Notes under the pieces: model-generated
The model's input: the letters and a program-made list of their open reading frames with translations, nothing else
Database searches by the model: none
Told to the model about the DNA's origin: nothing
Translations under genes and position numbers: made by a program
Shown here: positions 8,843 to 17,993 of the stretch, one piece after another
Numbering within the stretch: position 1 is the first letter of the stretch
How the letters are laid out: each line of letters begins with the position of its first letter
NCBI GenBank assembly: GCA_036405135.1
Contig: DASWYF010000022.1
Location: 305,429-369,428, forward strand
From: Verrucomicrobiia bacterium
GTDB taxonomy: Bacteria > Verrucomicrobiota > Verrucomicrobiia > Limisphaerales > JAEYXS01
Reading direction: 5' to 3'
DNA length: 64,000 bases

Positions 8843-9457
8843 ATGAAATCTACCCAGACCATTGCTGCGTTCTTCGGCTTCGTGCTGTCTGTTTCTGCTT
8901 TCGCTCAAGATGCCAAGCCGTTGCTGGTCACGGAGAAGGTAGCAGTAATCGCGGCCCCGACTTTCAAGGAAGATCTGGAGAAACCTTTCAGCGTGGCGAA
9001 AGGGAAGTGGACGGTGAGCGATGGCGTGATGACGGTGCTCGATCTGCCGGAGGAAAAGCACATCCCGGTGTTGCATCACAAGGTGGGGTTGCAAGAGGCA
9101 GTGATTGAGGTGGAGTTCTTCCTGGATGGTCCCGGCAATTTTCTGGTGGGCTGCGATGGTTCCAAACATATCGGTCGTGTGGTGGTGAATGCCGGGGGAT
9201 TGAGCATCGCGGAAGATTCCGTGGCACCATCTCATACCATCGCGAAACTGCCGCTGACCGTGAAGCCGAATGAATGGCACAAGCTGCGGGTGGAATGGAA
9301 GGAGAACAAGATGGCCGCGAATCTCGATGGCAATGAATTGAAGGCCGAGCACGAATTTCTGGCCGGGGCGAAAGCGCAAAGCTGGCTGGCCGCAGGCAAG
9401 TCCGTGAAGGTGCGCAATCTTAAGATCAGCGGGGTGAAAACGCCTACCAAGCCCTGA
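8843..9457 (+). CDS. Secreted DUF1080-like protein, divergent relative of the previous gene
   Basis: 204 aa. Start ATG at 8843 with signal peptide MKSTQTIAAFFGFVLSVSAFA, then a jelly-roll type domain: DLEKPFSVAKGKWTVSDGVM, VEVEFF-like strands, NEWHKLRVEWKENKMAANLDGN and a C-terminal VKVRNLKISG. The pattern W-x-V-x-D-G-V near the start and EWHKLxxxWxxxxxxxxxDG later matches the neighbouring minus-strand gene, so the two look like diverged paralogues sharing an intergenic control region. Function unknown. It ends three bases before the GNAT gene and is probably co-transcribed with it. Confidence 0.78.
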   Translation: MKSTQTIAAFFGFVLSVSAFAQDAKPLLVTEKVAVIAAPTFKEDLEKPFSVAKGKWTVSDGVMTVLDLPEEKHIPVLHHKVGLQEAVIEVEFFLDGPGNFLVGCDGSKHIGRVVVNAGGLSIAEDSVAPSHTIAKLPLTVKPNEWHKLRVEWKENKMAANLDGNELKAEHEFLAGAKAQSWLAAGKSVKVRNLKISGVKTPTKP

Positions 9458-9460
9458 ATC

Positions 9461-9973
9461 ATGTCACTGCACATCCGGCCAGAGAAACCGCAGGACATCC
9501 CGGAAATCCATCGCTTGCACGTCGCTGCCTTCGGTGGCCCGGGTGAAGCGCGATTGGTGGATGCTTTACGTGCTGCGGATGCGCTAACCGTTTCCTTGGT
9601 GGCAGAGGAGGGCGGGGCTGTCATCGGTCACATCGCTTTCAGTCCGTTGGAGATCATCGTCGAGGACGGCACGACGCGCGGATTGGCGCTGGCACCGGTT
9701 GGTATATTGCCTGCGCATCAAAGACGTGGCATCGGCTCACGCCTGATCAAGGCTGGTTTGGATGAAGCGCGTCGGCTTGGTTGGGAGATAGTTATCGTCT
9801 TGGGCCATCATGATTACTACCCGCGCTTCGGTTTCGTCACCGCCAAGCCGCACGGAATCCTTTGCCCGTTCGAAGTTCCTGATGAGGCGTTCATGGTGTT
9901 GGAGTTGCAAAGTGGTTCGATGGCTAGGCATCACGGCATGGTGAAGTATCACGCGGCTTTTTCGGCATTGTAG
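9461..9973 (+). CDS. GNAT family N-acetyltransferase (YhbS-like)
   Basis: 170 aa. Acetyl-CoA binding motif A is seen in LALAPVGILPAHQRRGIGSR (the R/Q-x-x-G-x-G/A loop QRRGIGS), with the following helix LIKAGLDEARRLG and the HHDYYPRFGF segment typical of the YhbS subgroup. The N-terminal RPEKPQDIPEIHRLHVAAF is the usual GNAT alpha-1 region. The acceptor molecule cannot be told from sequence. It starts 3 bases after the upstream secreted protein and is followed 31 bases later by the cobalamin adenosyltransferase. Confidence 0.88.
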   Translation: MSLHIRPEKPQDIPEIHRLHVAAFGGPGEARLVDALRAADALTVSLVAEEGGAVIGHIAFSPLEIIVEDGTTRGLALAPVGILPAHQRRGIGSRLIKAGLDEARRLGWEIVIVLGHHDYYPRFGFVTAKPHGILCPFEVPDEAFMVLELQSGSMARHHGMVKYHAAFSAL

Positions 9974-10004
9974 AATCCCGTGACATCGTGTTGATTCCGT
10001 TCCG

Positions 10005-10547
10005 ATGAGCATCGCAACGAAGACTGGGGACAAGGGCACGACGGGTTTGATGTACAATCGCCGTGTGCCCAAGAGCCATCCGCGTGTGGAGGCTTACGGT
10101 TGCGTGGATGAGCTGAACACCGCTCTTGGCATGGCACGGGCGACGGCCTCACACGATTTCGTGAAGGAGAACTTGCTCGCGATCCAGAAAGACCTCGTGA
10201 CGTTGATGGGCGAACTGGCCACGGGAGTGGACGACCTGCCGCGTTATGTGAAAGACGGTTTTCTTCTGGTGACACCGGCGATGACGGCGAAGCTGGATGC
10301 TCTGGTGAAAGAAATCGAAGCGCAGAAAGTTTCTTTCAAAGGCTGGGCAACGCCGGGCGCTACGGTTCATTCAGCAGCATTGGATGTCGCACGGACGACT
10401 TGTCGCCGGGCGGAGCGTCGTGTGTGTGCCTTGCATGAACTGGGGGCTTTGCAGAATGATGAGATCATCATCTACCTGAACCGTCTGGCCGATCTGCTCT
10501 GGCTATTCGCCCGCTGGGTGGAGACGAAGGAAGAGAAGCCCCAATAA
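10005..10547 (+). CDS. PduO-type cob(I)alamin adenosyltransferase
   Basis: 180 aa. ATP:corrinoid adenosyltransferase, which converts cob(I)alamin to adenosylcobalamin for B12-dependent enzymes. Family signatures: the N-terminal TKTGDKGTTGL ATP-binding loop, VEAYGCVDELNTALG, and the C-terminal helix VARTTCRRAERR that carries the conserved Arg-x-x-x-Arg-Arg-Ala-Glu-Arg pattern. Length is normal for single-domain PduO/MMAB proteins. No other cobalamin gene or cobalamin riboswitch is visible nearby. Confidence 0.92.
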   Translation: MSIATKTGDKGTTGLMYNRRVPKSHPRVEAYGCVDELNTALGMARATASHDFVKENLLAIQKDLVTLMGELATGVDDLPRYVKDGFLLVTPAMTAKLDALVKEIEAQKVSFKGWATPGATVHSAALDVARTTCRRAERRVCALHELGALQNDEIIIYLNRLADLLWLFARWVETKEEKPQ

Positions 10548-10549
10548 AA

Positions 10550-12802
10550 TCAGTCTTTGCTGGTGGTCAGGACGCCGGTGTGCAGCCGCATGAGATATGG
10601 ACGCGGCATGCCATCAAAGGTGGTGAAGCTTCCGGCTGCGAACATGCCTTCACTGGCGGTATATGTCAGGGTGCGGACTTGACCATTGGCGCCGCCTCCA
10701 TTGGCGAAATCGGAGTCGATACTGCCATCGAGCTTTAACCGGATCAGCCGTCCCCAAGCTTGACCATTGAAAACAGTGAAGTTTCCACCCACCCAGATCC
10801 GGCTGGCTCCTTCCATCTTGATGACCGGAATGAACGCATTGGCCCCTGTGCCGACATTGAAGCTGTTATCCCGGCTGCCATTGGGGTTCAGCCGGACGAT
10901 GTAGTTTGCCGGAGCGTCGTTAAAGCTGGTGAAGCGGCCGCCTACCAACACCTTGCCATCCGGTTGCAGTTCCAGAGCCAGCACATTGGAATTCAATCCC
11001 GTGCCCACATTGAAGGAAGTATCCAGGCTGCCATTGGGCATGAGGCGGGCGATGCGATTGCGACTGACGCCATGGATCTTGGTGAACGTTCCGGCGATGA
11101 GGATGCGCCCGTCCTTTTGTATCACGATCCGGTCGATGTCATCATTGGAGCCGGGCAGGGGATTGAAACTTTCGTCCACAGTGCCATTCGGATTGAGGCG
11201 TGCGAGACGGTTGCGGATGTGTTCTCCGGGACGCACTTTGGTAAAACGTCCGGCAATGAATAGCTTCCCGTCCGGCAAAACATGGATGGCGCTGACGTGA
11301 AAGGACGGGATCTGAGTGACAAAACTTTTATCGATGCTGCCATCGGCATTCAACCGGACGATATGAGTGTGTGTTTGCCCATTGAACACTTCGAAAGCTC
11401 CACCGACCAAAATCTTTCCATCCGGTTGCAAGGTGATGATATGGATCTCGTCATCGGTCTTGCCCAGTCCGGGTTGGAACGTTTCATCCACTGAGCCGTC
11501 GGCATTGAAGCGGGCGATGCGATTATGATTTGCCTCGCCTAATTTGGTGAAACGACCGGCCACGAGATACTTTCCATCCGGCTGACGGGCGGAAGTGTAA
11601 ACGATGGCATTGAGGGCCGCCTTTGGATTGAAAGATTCATCCAGGCTGCCGGGCATGTCTTTGACCATGCGGGCGGTGGCTGGATTCGTGGAGACACTGT
11701 TGGTAGTTGGTGGAGCAGGGGGTGGAGCGATCGGTTCCTCAACGGTTCGTTGGTTTTCCGCGACAGGAGCCGGTTTCGGGCGAAGGGCAAAGGCCGCGAC
11801 ACCCGCGATGACGAGCACGAGGATGACGGCGATCGCAGGAATCAACCGATTCTTTTTTACAGTTACAATACCGTCAGATTCTTCTGAGGTGTTTTCAGAT
11901 GGGGTGAAGGACGCGTCTGCTTCATCGATGTTTTTCAGGTCCAGCCGTTCCACTATTTCTTTGGCGCTGGCGGGACGCTGGGCAGCGTCATTGGCCAGAC
12001 AGGCCATGATGAGCGTGCTGGCTTCGGGCGGTACCTCATTCGTGAGGCCTTGTTGCCAGAGGGTTTCATTGAGCGGCTTGGCCGTGGCGTTGATTACCCG
12101 TGCATTGATATCGCCGGTGGAGAAAGGCAGACGTCCGCTGAGCAATTCATAAAGCGTCGCTCCCAGGGCATGGATGTCATCCGTGATGTGCGCAGGCTGT
12201 CCGCTCAGTTGCTGCGGGCTCATGTAGCCGGGGGTGCCGGTGATGGTTTTCACTTTGCTGCCTGTGCGGGATTCATCAGCCGTCATGGAAATGCCGAAAT
12301 CCGCCAATTTCAAACGGCCTTTCGCATCCACCATGAGGTTGGCAGGCTTCAAGTCACGATGAATGAGGCCTTCGTTATGGGCGTAGGTGAGCGCATCGCA
12401 TAGTTGCTTCACCAAAGGTTTGATCTGTTCCCAAGTGAAGATTCCGTGTGGCTGCTGGTGACGCAGGTTGTGAAGGTTTTCGCCTTCGATATACTCCATG
12501 GAGATGAAGGGAGTTTCATCAGGCGATTCATGCAGGTCGTAGATGCGGACGATGTTCGGATGGGAAAGTTTGCGGCTCTTGGTCGTTTCCTTCTGCATCT
12601 CCCGGAAGGCGGCCATGTCCTTCACAATCTCGTAGGGGAGGAACTTCAGGGCCACTTTTTCATGGAGACGGGAATCTGCTGCCAGCCAGACACTGCTCAT
12701 GCCGCCCTTGTCCAGCATGCGGAGCAATTCATAACGGCCATGCCCTACAAGCTGGCCGGGGGCAAGTGGTGCCGAGGTGTCTCCTCCTTCAGTGGGCTGC
12801 AT
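10550..12802 (-). CDS. Membrane Ser/Thr protein kinase with C-terminal delta-60 repeat propeller
   Basis: 750 aa from the ATG at 12800-12802. The frame stays open 69 codons further upstream, but that part overlaps a terminator and the next gene and does not look like protein. The kinase domain covers about 24-290: glycine loop LDKGGMSSVW, Lys53 in ALKFL, HRDLKPAN with Asp150, and DFG at 168-170. A single membrane helix (LIPAIAVILVLVIAGVAAFA) follows, then a proline-rich linker, then about seven tandem delta-60 repeats (pattern xxLQPDGKILVGGxFTxxNGxxxxxIxRLNxDGSxDxxF). The kinase should be cytoplasmic and the repeats extracytoplasmic, like PASTA or NHL kinases but with a different sensor. The ligand is unknown. 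Convergent with the adenosyltransferase gene, 2 bases apart. Confidence 0.92.
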   Translation of the reverse strand: MQPTEGGDTSAPLAPGQLVGHGRYELLRMLDKGGMSSVWLAADSRLHEKVALKFLPYEIVKDMAAFREMQKETTKSRKLSHPNIVRIYDLHESPDETPFISMEYIEGENLHNLRHQQPHGIFTWEQIKPLVKQLCDALTYAHNEGLIHRDLKPANLMVDAKGRLKLADFGISMTADESRTGSKVKTITGTPGYMSPQQLSGQPAHITDDIHALGATLYELLSGRLPFSTGDINARVINATAKPLNETLWQQGLTNEVPPEASTLIMACLANDAAQRPASAKEIVERLDLKNIDEADASFTPSENTSEESDGIVTVKKNRLIPAIAVILVLVIAGVAAFALRPKPAPVAENQRTVEEPIAPPPAPPTTNSVSTNPATARMVKDMPGSLDESFNPKAALNAIVYTSARQPDGKYLVAGRFTKLGEANHNRIARFNADGSVDETFQPGLGKTDDEIHIITLQPDGKILVGGAFEVFNGQTHTHIVRLNADGSIDKSFVTQIPSFHVSAIHVLPDGKLFIAGRFTKVRPGEHIRNRLARLNPNGTVDESFNPLPGSNDDIDRIVIQKDGRILIAGTFTKIHGVSRNRIARLMPNGSLDTSFNVGTGLNSNVLALELQPDGKVLVGGRFTSFNDAPANYIVRLNPNGSRDNSFNVGTGANAFIPVIKMEGASRIWVGGNFTVFNGQAWGRLIRLKLDGSIDSDFANGGGANGQVRTLTYTASEGMFAAGSFTTFDGMPRPYLMRLHTGVLTTSKD

Positions 12803-12864
12803 GGGGACAAAACTGTCGTCCCGCCTTTCGGATTGCGAGAAATTTTTTTTAGCGAAAGGTGATG

Positions 12865-12900
12865 AAAAAAACGGATGAAGCCGGTGTTGGGCCTCATCCG
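12865..12900 (-). terminator. Rho-independent terminator of the prenyltransferase-repeat gene
   Basis: On the minus strand, CGGATGAGGC... pairs with ...GCTTCATCCG (stem ends at 12900 and 12872), followed by seven T (complement of 12865-12871). It lies just after the stop at 12934 and before the kinase start. Confidence 0.75.
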
Positions 12901-12933
12901 TCTGGTGAAAATCTGAACGGCGTTGGCCGAGGC

Positions 12934-14103
12934 TTACAGTCCGCGTTGGACGAACTCCAGCGCGATCACGGTATAAGCCGTGACCAGCGTCGGTTCTTTT
13001 TCCCACCAACGGGCATTTTCCTTGTTCACCCAGGAGCCATCTGATTGCTGCATGTTCATTAAATGCAGGGCGAGATCTTTGCGCCAGTTGACAGTCTGGC
13101 CGTCCTTCGTCTTGAGTTCATCGATGCCATAGGTGTTCAGCGCCTTGGCCATGAGGTGGTAGTAGTAGTAGAGCCCTTGTGCGCCCATGCCCGGATTTTC
13201 TTTCAGCGTGTAGTTGTTCTCCAGCCAGTCCACAGCGCTCGTCACACGCGGGTCGTTCTTTTTCAGATCGGCGTAGATGTAGCTGAGCACGCCCGCGTAG
13301 GTCATGCTGCCATAGGTGCGGAGGGTCACCTTGCCGGTCACGGCATTGGTGATGCCCGGGGCCTTGGATTCGCCGGGGCTGTAGACGAATCCACCGGCTC
13401 CATTGTTCTCGGGAGCAGCCGTTTCGCCTTTCTTCGGCAAGTCCTGGCAGTTCTGGATGAAGCTCAGTGCGGCTTCCCAGTTCAGGTCTTTCACATTATT
13501 TTTTTCACCGTCTTTGACGATGGCCTTGGAGTAGTAGATGGCTTGCAAGGCCACAAGGGTCTGGCTCATGTCCGCCTTTTCAAACACATGGCCGTAGCTG
13601 TAACCGCCGTCATGCGGAGAATCGATCTTGCCCTTTTCATTCAGGTCGAATTGCGCGGCGATGAGGTAATTGCGCGCCTTCTCGATGGCGGGGCGATACT
13701 CCGGGTCTTTGGCGAGCACCAAGGCCATCAAGGAGAGGGAGGTGTTGTAAGTGATGAGCTTGTTCGCATGAATGCTGCCGTCTTCCTTGGCGTTCTTGAG
13801 AATGAAATCGTAGGCGAGTTTGAGCTTGGCGGCATCGGCCTTGGTGCGAGCGCCGGAGGGATCGCCTTGAATGGCGGTGACGGCGAGGGCGGTAATGGCC
13901 GGATGTTCAGCGGGTGCCCAATGACCTTCAGGCGTTTGCTGTTTGGCGAGGTATTCCAGACCGCGATCAATGGCGCGCTGGACTTCTTGCGCGAGCGAGA
14001 CGTCCTTGGTCTTGTCTGGGATTTGCTGGCTGAACGCGAATGCGGGCAGCAGCAATGACATCGCTGCTGTGAGGATGAGCAAAGGCTTACGGCTTGGTTT
14101 CAT
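12934..14103 (-). CDS. Secreted prenyltransferase/squalene-oxidase repeat protein
   Basis: 389 aa. The start ATG at 14101-14103 opens MKPSRKPLLILTAAMSLLLP, a clear signal peptide. The mature protein has the alpha/alpha-toroid repeats of terpenoid cyclases: IDRGLEYLAKQQTPEGHW, ALAVTAI, TYNTSLSLMALVLAKDPEYR, ALSFIQNCQ, and a C-terminal LHLMNMQQSDGSWVNKENARWWEKEPTLVTAYTVIA, with QxxDGSW repeats. Catalytic DxDD is not seen, so it is probably a non-enzymatic or alpha-2-macroglobulin-like toroid as in many PVC bacteria. It overlaps the upstream YdjY-type gene by 17 bases and is translationally coupled to it. Confidence 0.82.
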   Translation of the reverse strand: MKPSRKPLLILTAAMSLLLPAFAFSQQIPDKTKDVSLAQEVQRAIDRGLEYLAKQQTPEGHWAPAEHPAITALAVTAIQGDPSGARTKADAAKLKLAYDFILKNAKEDGSIHANKLITYNTSLSLMALVLAKDPEYRPAIEKARNYLIAAQFDLNEKGKIDSPHDGGYSYGHVFEKADMSQTLVALQAIYYSKAIVKDGEKNNVKDLNWEAALSFIQNCQDLPKKGETAAPENNGAGGFVYSPGESKAPGITNAVTGKVTLRTYGSMTYAGVLSYIYADLKKNDPRVTSAVDWLENNYTLKENPGMGAQGLYYYYHLMAKALNTYGIDELKTKDGQTVNWRKDLALHLMNMQQSDGSWVNKENARWWEKEPTLVTAYTVIALEFVQRGL

Positions 14104-14848
14104 ATTTATCAGGTTTAGCATACGGCTTGATCAATTCAATGGTGACGGTGACGGGAGTTCCGTTCGTGGGAAGATTTTTGGTCTCTGCGAGCCAGTTGTC
14201 ATCGTCCTCACGCTTGGGGCGAGGATTGTTGATGAGGGCATCGTGGTCGTGGATGTTAGAGACGATGGAGAGTTCACGCTGGGCGACGAAGGCACCATTG
14301 AAGATCCATGAACCGTTGTAGGTCCAATCACCTTTCGTCATGGTGGCTTTTGTGGATTTATCGTGAACGGTTTCTTCAGCGCGCTTTTTCACCTTCTCGC
14401 CTTTTTCATCCTTATACTCGAACCACAAGGCGATGGTATCGCCTGCCGTGGTCTTGTCTTCAACGCGTTGGACGGGTGTGAGATTTGGGCGGCCTTTGGC
14501 TCCGATGAGCAGCATGGCGAGATGGATGTGGTAAGGCTCCGCATCAGTCTTTAGAACGCTCTCATGGATCTTGCCACCAGTGTTCACGAGCCAGTATTCC
14601 ACGATGTCCTCACCTCGCATGTTCACCACCGCCGGGAAAGAAACGGTCTTGGCCTGCTTGTTCAGGCGCACGATACCCAGCTCGAAAACTCCGTCCGAGA
14701 TCTCCTTCAAGGTGGGCTTTGCCGGAGTATTGGTCGGGGCAACGGAGTTAGTCTTGGAAAGGTCCAGTGACAAAGGGCGGCTGCCGGTTTGCGCTGAAGC
14801 AGAAATGCCAAGCAAGCACAGGGCGATGATGGAAAGTATAGTACGCAC
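14087..14848 (-). CDS. Secreted YdjY-domain-like protein
   Basis: 253 aa. Signal peptide MRTILSIIALCLLGISASAQ. The core shows VSFPAVVNMRGEDIVEYWLV, GGKIHESVLKTDAEPYHIHLAMLLIGAKG, and DWTYNGSWIF followed by LSIVSNIHDHDALINNPRP. This order (KxHES at the first third, LLLIGAKG, then a W-x-F-x-G-S strand and a DALI.. segment) is what I recognise from YdjY-domain proteins of planctomycetes. The biochemical role of the family is not known to me. It is the first gene of a two-gene unit with the prenyltransferase-repeat protein. Recognition is by memory of the pattern, not by search. Confidence 0.65.
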   Translation of the reverse strand: MRTILSIIALCLLGISASAQTGSRPLSLDLSKTNSVAPTNTPAKPTLKEISDGVFELGIVRLNKQAKTVSFPAVVNMRGEDIVEYWLVNTGGKIHESVLKTDAEPYHIHLAMLLIGAKGRPNLTPVQRVEDKTTAGDTIALWFEYKDEKGEKVKKRAEETVHDKSTKATMTKGDWTYNGSWIFNGAFVAQRELSIVSNIHDHDALINNPRPKREDDDNWLAETKNLPTNGTPVTVTIELIKPYAKPDKYETKP

Positions 14849-15141
14849 AACAACGGGTCACTAAAGGCAAGGCAGGGGAGAGGTTATCCCTTTCTGCGAC
14901 GGCTGACAAACTAGAAATATGGGAATGGGTTGGATTACCCACTGAGCGATGAAAATGTCCCCAATTCTTTTCTGGCTCGTCATTTGCGGATGTCCCAAAG
15001 CTGGGCTAACTAGAGGGGCGAAGGACCTCGGGAATTGCAGGGTGCATGAAGTTGGAGATTGCCCATGGCAGTCCGGGAGACTAGCGTTACCCACAGTTCG
15101 CCAGCGGCGGATCAGGTGGGACCAAGCAGACACATATCGCT

Positions 15142-17334
15142 ATGAGCAAAACATGTTTTTCCAGCACTGAAATCACGGAGATGGTCGAGGGACTGCACAA
15201 ACTTTCACATAACCTCTGGTGGACTTGGAACCAGGAAGCGCAGGAAGTGTTTCAGGAGCTGTCTCCGCGTGCCTGGCAAAACCTGTATCACAATGCCGTG
15301 GCGGTGATGCATGAGGTTTCGGACTACGAGTTACGCATGCGCCTGCAGGATCATGAATTCGCGCGTCGTGTGCATGAGGTGCTGGAGACGTTCAAGAGCT
15401 ACTTGGAAGACAAGGAAACGTGGGGCGCGCAGCATGGGCCGAAGCTCCAGAAGAATCCGGTGGCGTATTTCTCTGCGGAGTTTGGTTTCCATGAAACGTT
15501 GCCGATCGCGGCCGGTGGCTTGGGTATCTTGGCGGGTGATCATACGAAGTCGGTGAGCGATCTCGGTTTGGGCTTCGTGGGCATCAGCCTGTTCTATCGC
15601 GAAGGTTACTTCCAGCAGGCGATCAATCATGAGAACTGGCAGACGGAATATTACACGCTGCTGAATCCGAAAAATCTTCCGCTGGAACCGGTCTTGAATG
15701 CGAAGGGTGAACCGCTCATCTGCACGGTCTGGATGGCGACCTCGCAAGTGTCTTTCCGCGCTTGGCGCGTGAATGTGGGTCGCGTACCGGTCTATCTGCT
15801 GGATACGAATCTGCCGGAGAACGAGCAGCATTATCGCGATCTTACTCTGCGGGTTTACGGTGGTGATAGCACAACGCGTATCTTGCAGGAAATCCTCCTG
15901 GGCATCGGCGGTGTGCGCCTGATGCGTGCGCTGGGTATTCAGCCTTCGACCTTCCACATGAACGAAGGTCATGCGGCGTTCCTCGTGCTGGAACTGGCGC
16001 GGGAGAAGATGGCGTCAGGTATGAAGTTCGAGCAGGCACTGCAATCCACGAAGCAGGAATGTATCTTTACGACGCATACGCCGGTGCCGGCTGGGCATGA
16101 TCGTTTCAGCCGTGACCTGGTGAATTACGCGCTCTTGAAAGTGACGCAGAGCCTCGGTCTTTCCGGTGAGCAATTCATGGGCTTGGGCCGCGTGAATCCG
16201 GCAGATGCGAACGAGCTTTTCTGCATGACGGTTCTGGCCTTGCGCGGTTCCCGCGCGGCGAATGGCGTGAGCGAACTGCACGGGCAGGTGAGCCGCGAGA
16301 TGTGGCACTGCATGTATCCGAACGGCAAGGTGGCCGATGTGCCGATCGGTCACATCACGAACGGCGTGCATACGCTCGGCTGGATGAAGGGCACAGTGCG
16401 GCGCTTCTGGCGTCGCAAGTTGGCGGCGAACAAGCCGGTGGTTCCCGCCGGTGAAGAAACGGCGTTCTGGACCAAGAACCCGGCGCTGCATCTCGAGAAC
16501 GAGGTGGACAAGCCGGAGTTCTGGGCGCGCATGGCGGATCCGGAATTTGTCTCGGATGAAGAATTGTGGGCGTTACGTTTCAAGCTGCGCCGTGAGTTGG
16601 TGGAGTTCGCACGTCGTCGGTTGCTCATCCAGGGGCGCAGCTTTGCGCAGAATGATTTCATCACGCTGGACCAGTTGCTGAACCCGAGCGCGTTGACAAT
16701 CGGTTTTGCCCGCCGCTTCGCGACTTACAAGCGTGCGCCGCTGATCTTCGATCAATACGAGAGCGTCGTGAAACTGGTGAAGGACAAGGAACGTCCGGTG
16801 CAGTTCATCTTCGCAGGCAAGGCGCATCCGCGTGATGACGAAGGCAAGCGTTTCATCCAAAAGGTGATCCACCTGAGCAAGCACTCGGATCTGACTGGGC
16901 ATCTGGTGTTCATCGAGAATTACGACATCCACGTGGCGCGCCAGATGGTGTCTGGTTGCGATGTGTGGCTGAACAATCCGCGTCGTCCGTTGGAAGCCTC
17001 CGGCACGAGCGGTCAGAAGTGCGGCTGCCATGGCGTGCTGAATCTGAGTATCATGGATGGCTGGTGGCGCGAAGGCTACGATGGCACGAACGGCTTCTCC
17101 ATCGGTGATGATTCGCACCCGGACAACATCGAGGAACAGGACAAGCAGGACAGTGCGAACCTCTACAAGGCGTTGACGGAAGAGGTCATCCCCAGCTTCT
17201 ACAATCGCGATGCGAATGGCATCCCGCGCCAGTGGATCCAACGCATCCGCCGAGCGATGGTCACACTGGTGCCGAAGTATGGCACGTGGCGCATGGTGCA
17301 GGACTACGCGAACAAGTATTACATCCAGAAGTAA
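15142..17334 (+). CDS. glgP: Alpha-glucan (glycogen/starch/maltodextrin) phosphorylase, short form
   Basis: 730 aa. It releases glucose 1-phosphate from alpha-1,4-glucans using pyridoxal phosphate. The N-terminal LHKLSHNLWWTWNQEAQEVFQEL is the DUF3417-type start of the short phosphorylase subgroup. AYFSAEFGFHETLPIAAGGLG and HMNEGHAAFLVLELARE line the active site. The PLP lysine lies in the segment EASGTSGQKCGCHGVLN near residue 629, which is followed by DGWWREGYDGTNGFSIGDD. Length is as expected for this subgroup rather than the 810-850 aa GlgP/MalP type. The zinc-ribbon gene starts 4 bases after its stop. Confidence 0.93.
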   Translation: MSKTCFSSTEITEMVEGLHKLSHNLWWTWNQEAQEVFQELSPRAWQNLYHNAVAVMHEVSDYELRMRLQDHEFARRVHEVLETFKSYLEDKETWGAQHGPKLQKNPVAYFSAEFGFHETLPIAAGGLGILAGDHTKSVSDLGLGFVGISLFYREGYFQQAINHENWQTEYYTLLNPKNLPLEPVLNAKGEPLICTVWMATSQVSFRAWRVNVGRVPVYLLDTNLPENEQHYRDLTLRVYGGDSTTRILQEILLGIGGVRLMRALGIQPSTFHMNEGHAAFLVLELAREKMASGMKFEQALQSTKQECIFTTHTPVPAGHDRFSRDLVNYALLKVTQSLGLSGEQFMGLGRVNPADANELFCMTVLALRGSRAANGVSELHGQVSREMWHCMYPNGKVADVPIGHITNGVHTLGWMKGTVRRFWRRKLAANKPVVPAGEETAFWTKNPALHLENEVDKPEFWARMADPEFVSDEELWALRFKLRRELVEFARRRLLIQGRSFAQNDFITLDQLLNPSALTIGFARRFATYKRAPLIFDQYESVVKLVKDKERPVQFIFAGKAHPRDDEGKRFIQKVIHLSKHSDLTGHLVFIENYDIHVARQMVSGCDVWLNNPRRPLEASGTSGQKCGCHGVLNLSIMDGWWREGYDGTNGFSIGDDSHPDNIEEQDKQDSANLYKALTEEVIPSFYNRDANGIPRQWIQRIRRAMVTLVPKYGTWRMVQDYANKYYIQK

Positions 17335-17338
17335 ATTT

Positions 17339-17845
17339 ATGGCGACGTGTCCCGCAGACGGGCAGACGTTGATCAAAGTGCCGCTGGCGCGTGTGCAGGT
17401 CTTGGGCTGTCCACGTTGCCGTGGCGTTTGGGTGGCACGGGAACAGCTTATGACTTTGGCGCTGGAGCAGGCGAAGACCGCTGCTCCGGTGTCGAGTGAA
17501 GTCGCGGCCAAGCCTCCCGCTAAAACCGCGCACCGCTTCTGCACGGTGCAGTGCCAGACGCCGTTGGAACCGAAGATCGTCCGGGGCATCGAGATCGACC
17601 GCTGCACGACGTGTGATGGTTATTGGTTCGATGGTGGGGAGGTGCAAAGGTTGTTGAAAGCGTACAAACCGCCTTCGCTACAGACGGTAGGGAAGAAGCT
17701 GATCCATGAGGTTAGGAATCGAGCCAAAGGGCCGACATCCTATCAATCCAAGTGGCGGCAATCGATTGCTGATGCTTCGCTGGATGGAGCGGCAGAATTG
17801 GTTGTGGAGGTAGTGTTAGAAAGTTTGAATTCGGCGGAATGGTGA
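17339..17845 (+). CDS. Double zinc-ribbon (zf-TFIIB-like) protein
   Basis: 168 aa from the ATG at 17339, which lies 4 bases after the phosphorylase stop; the frame continues upstream only inside that gene. Two zinc ribbons are visible: CPADG...LGCPRCRGVWVAREQL (residues 4-38) and CTVQCQTPL...IDRCTTCDGYWFDGGEVQRL (about 62-102), the CxxC-G-x-W-x-x-x-x-E/Q-L pattern of zf-TFIIB domains. The remaining 60 residues are helical and unassigned. The first ribbon begins Cys-Pro-Ala-Asp-Gly and lacks a clear CxxC at its first knuckle. Function unknown; often small accessory proteins. Confidence 0.8.
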   Translation: MATCPADGQTLIKVPLARVQVLGCPRCRGVWVAREQLMTLALEQAKTAAPVSSEVAAKPPAKTAHRFCTVQCQTPLEPKIVRGIEIDRCTTCDGYWFDGGEVQRLLKAYKPPSLQTVGKKLIHEVRNRAKGPTSYQSKWRQSIADASLDGAAELVVEVVLESLNSAEW

Positions 17846-17954
17846 TTTAGGGCGCGTTTCGGATTATTAGTTTCGTTGCTTCGATATTGCAGGGGAGGTT
17901 GTACTTGCGGTGGGGTGATTGACCGGTTGGCGCGGTTGCGCGAGCTTGTTCACA

Positions 17955-17973
17955 GGAAAGCTTCACGCTTTCC
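17955..17973 (+). promoter_or_regulatory. Hairpin in the cydA leader
   Basis: A perfect 7-bp stem, GGAAAGC (17955-17961) and GCTTTCC (17967-17973), encloses the loop TTCAC. An outer TTGT/ACAA pair may extend it with a bulge. It ends 8 bases before the likely ribosome binding site GAAGG (17981-17985) of cydA, so it could affect translation or message stability. No U-run follows, so it is not a terminator. Confidence 0.45.
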
Positions 17974-17993
17974 GCACAACCGAAGGCGTTTCC

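Noticed and set aside
9974..10004. Cobalamin riboswitch before the adenosyltransferase gene
   Set aside because: The gap is 31 bases, far too short, and no B12-box-like sequence is seen.
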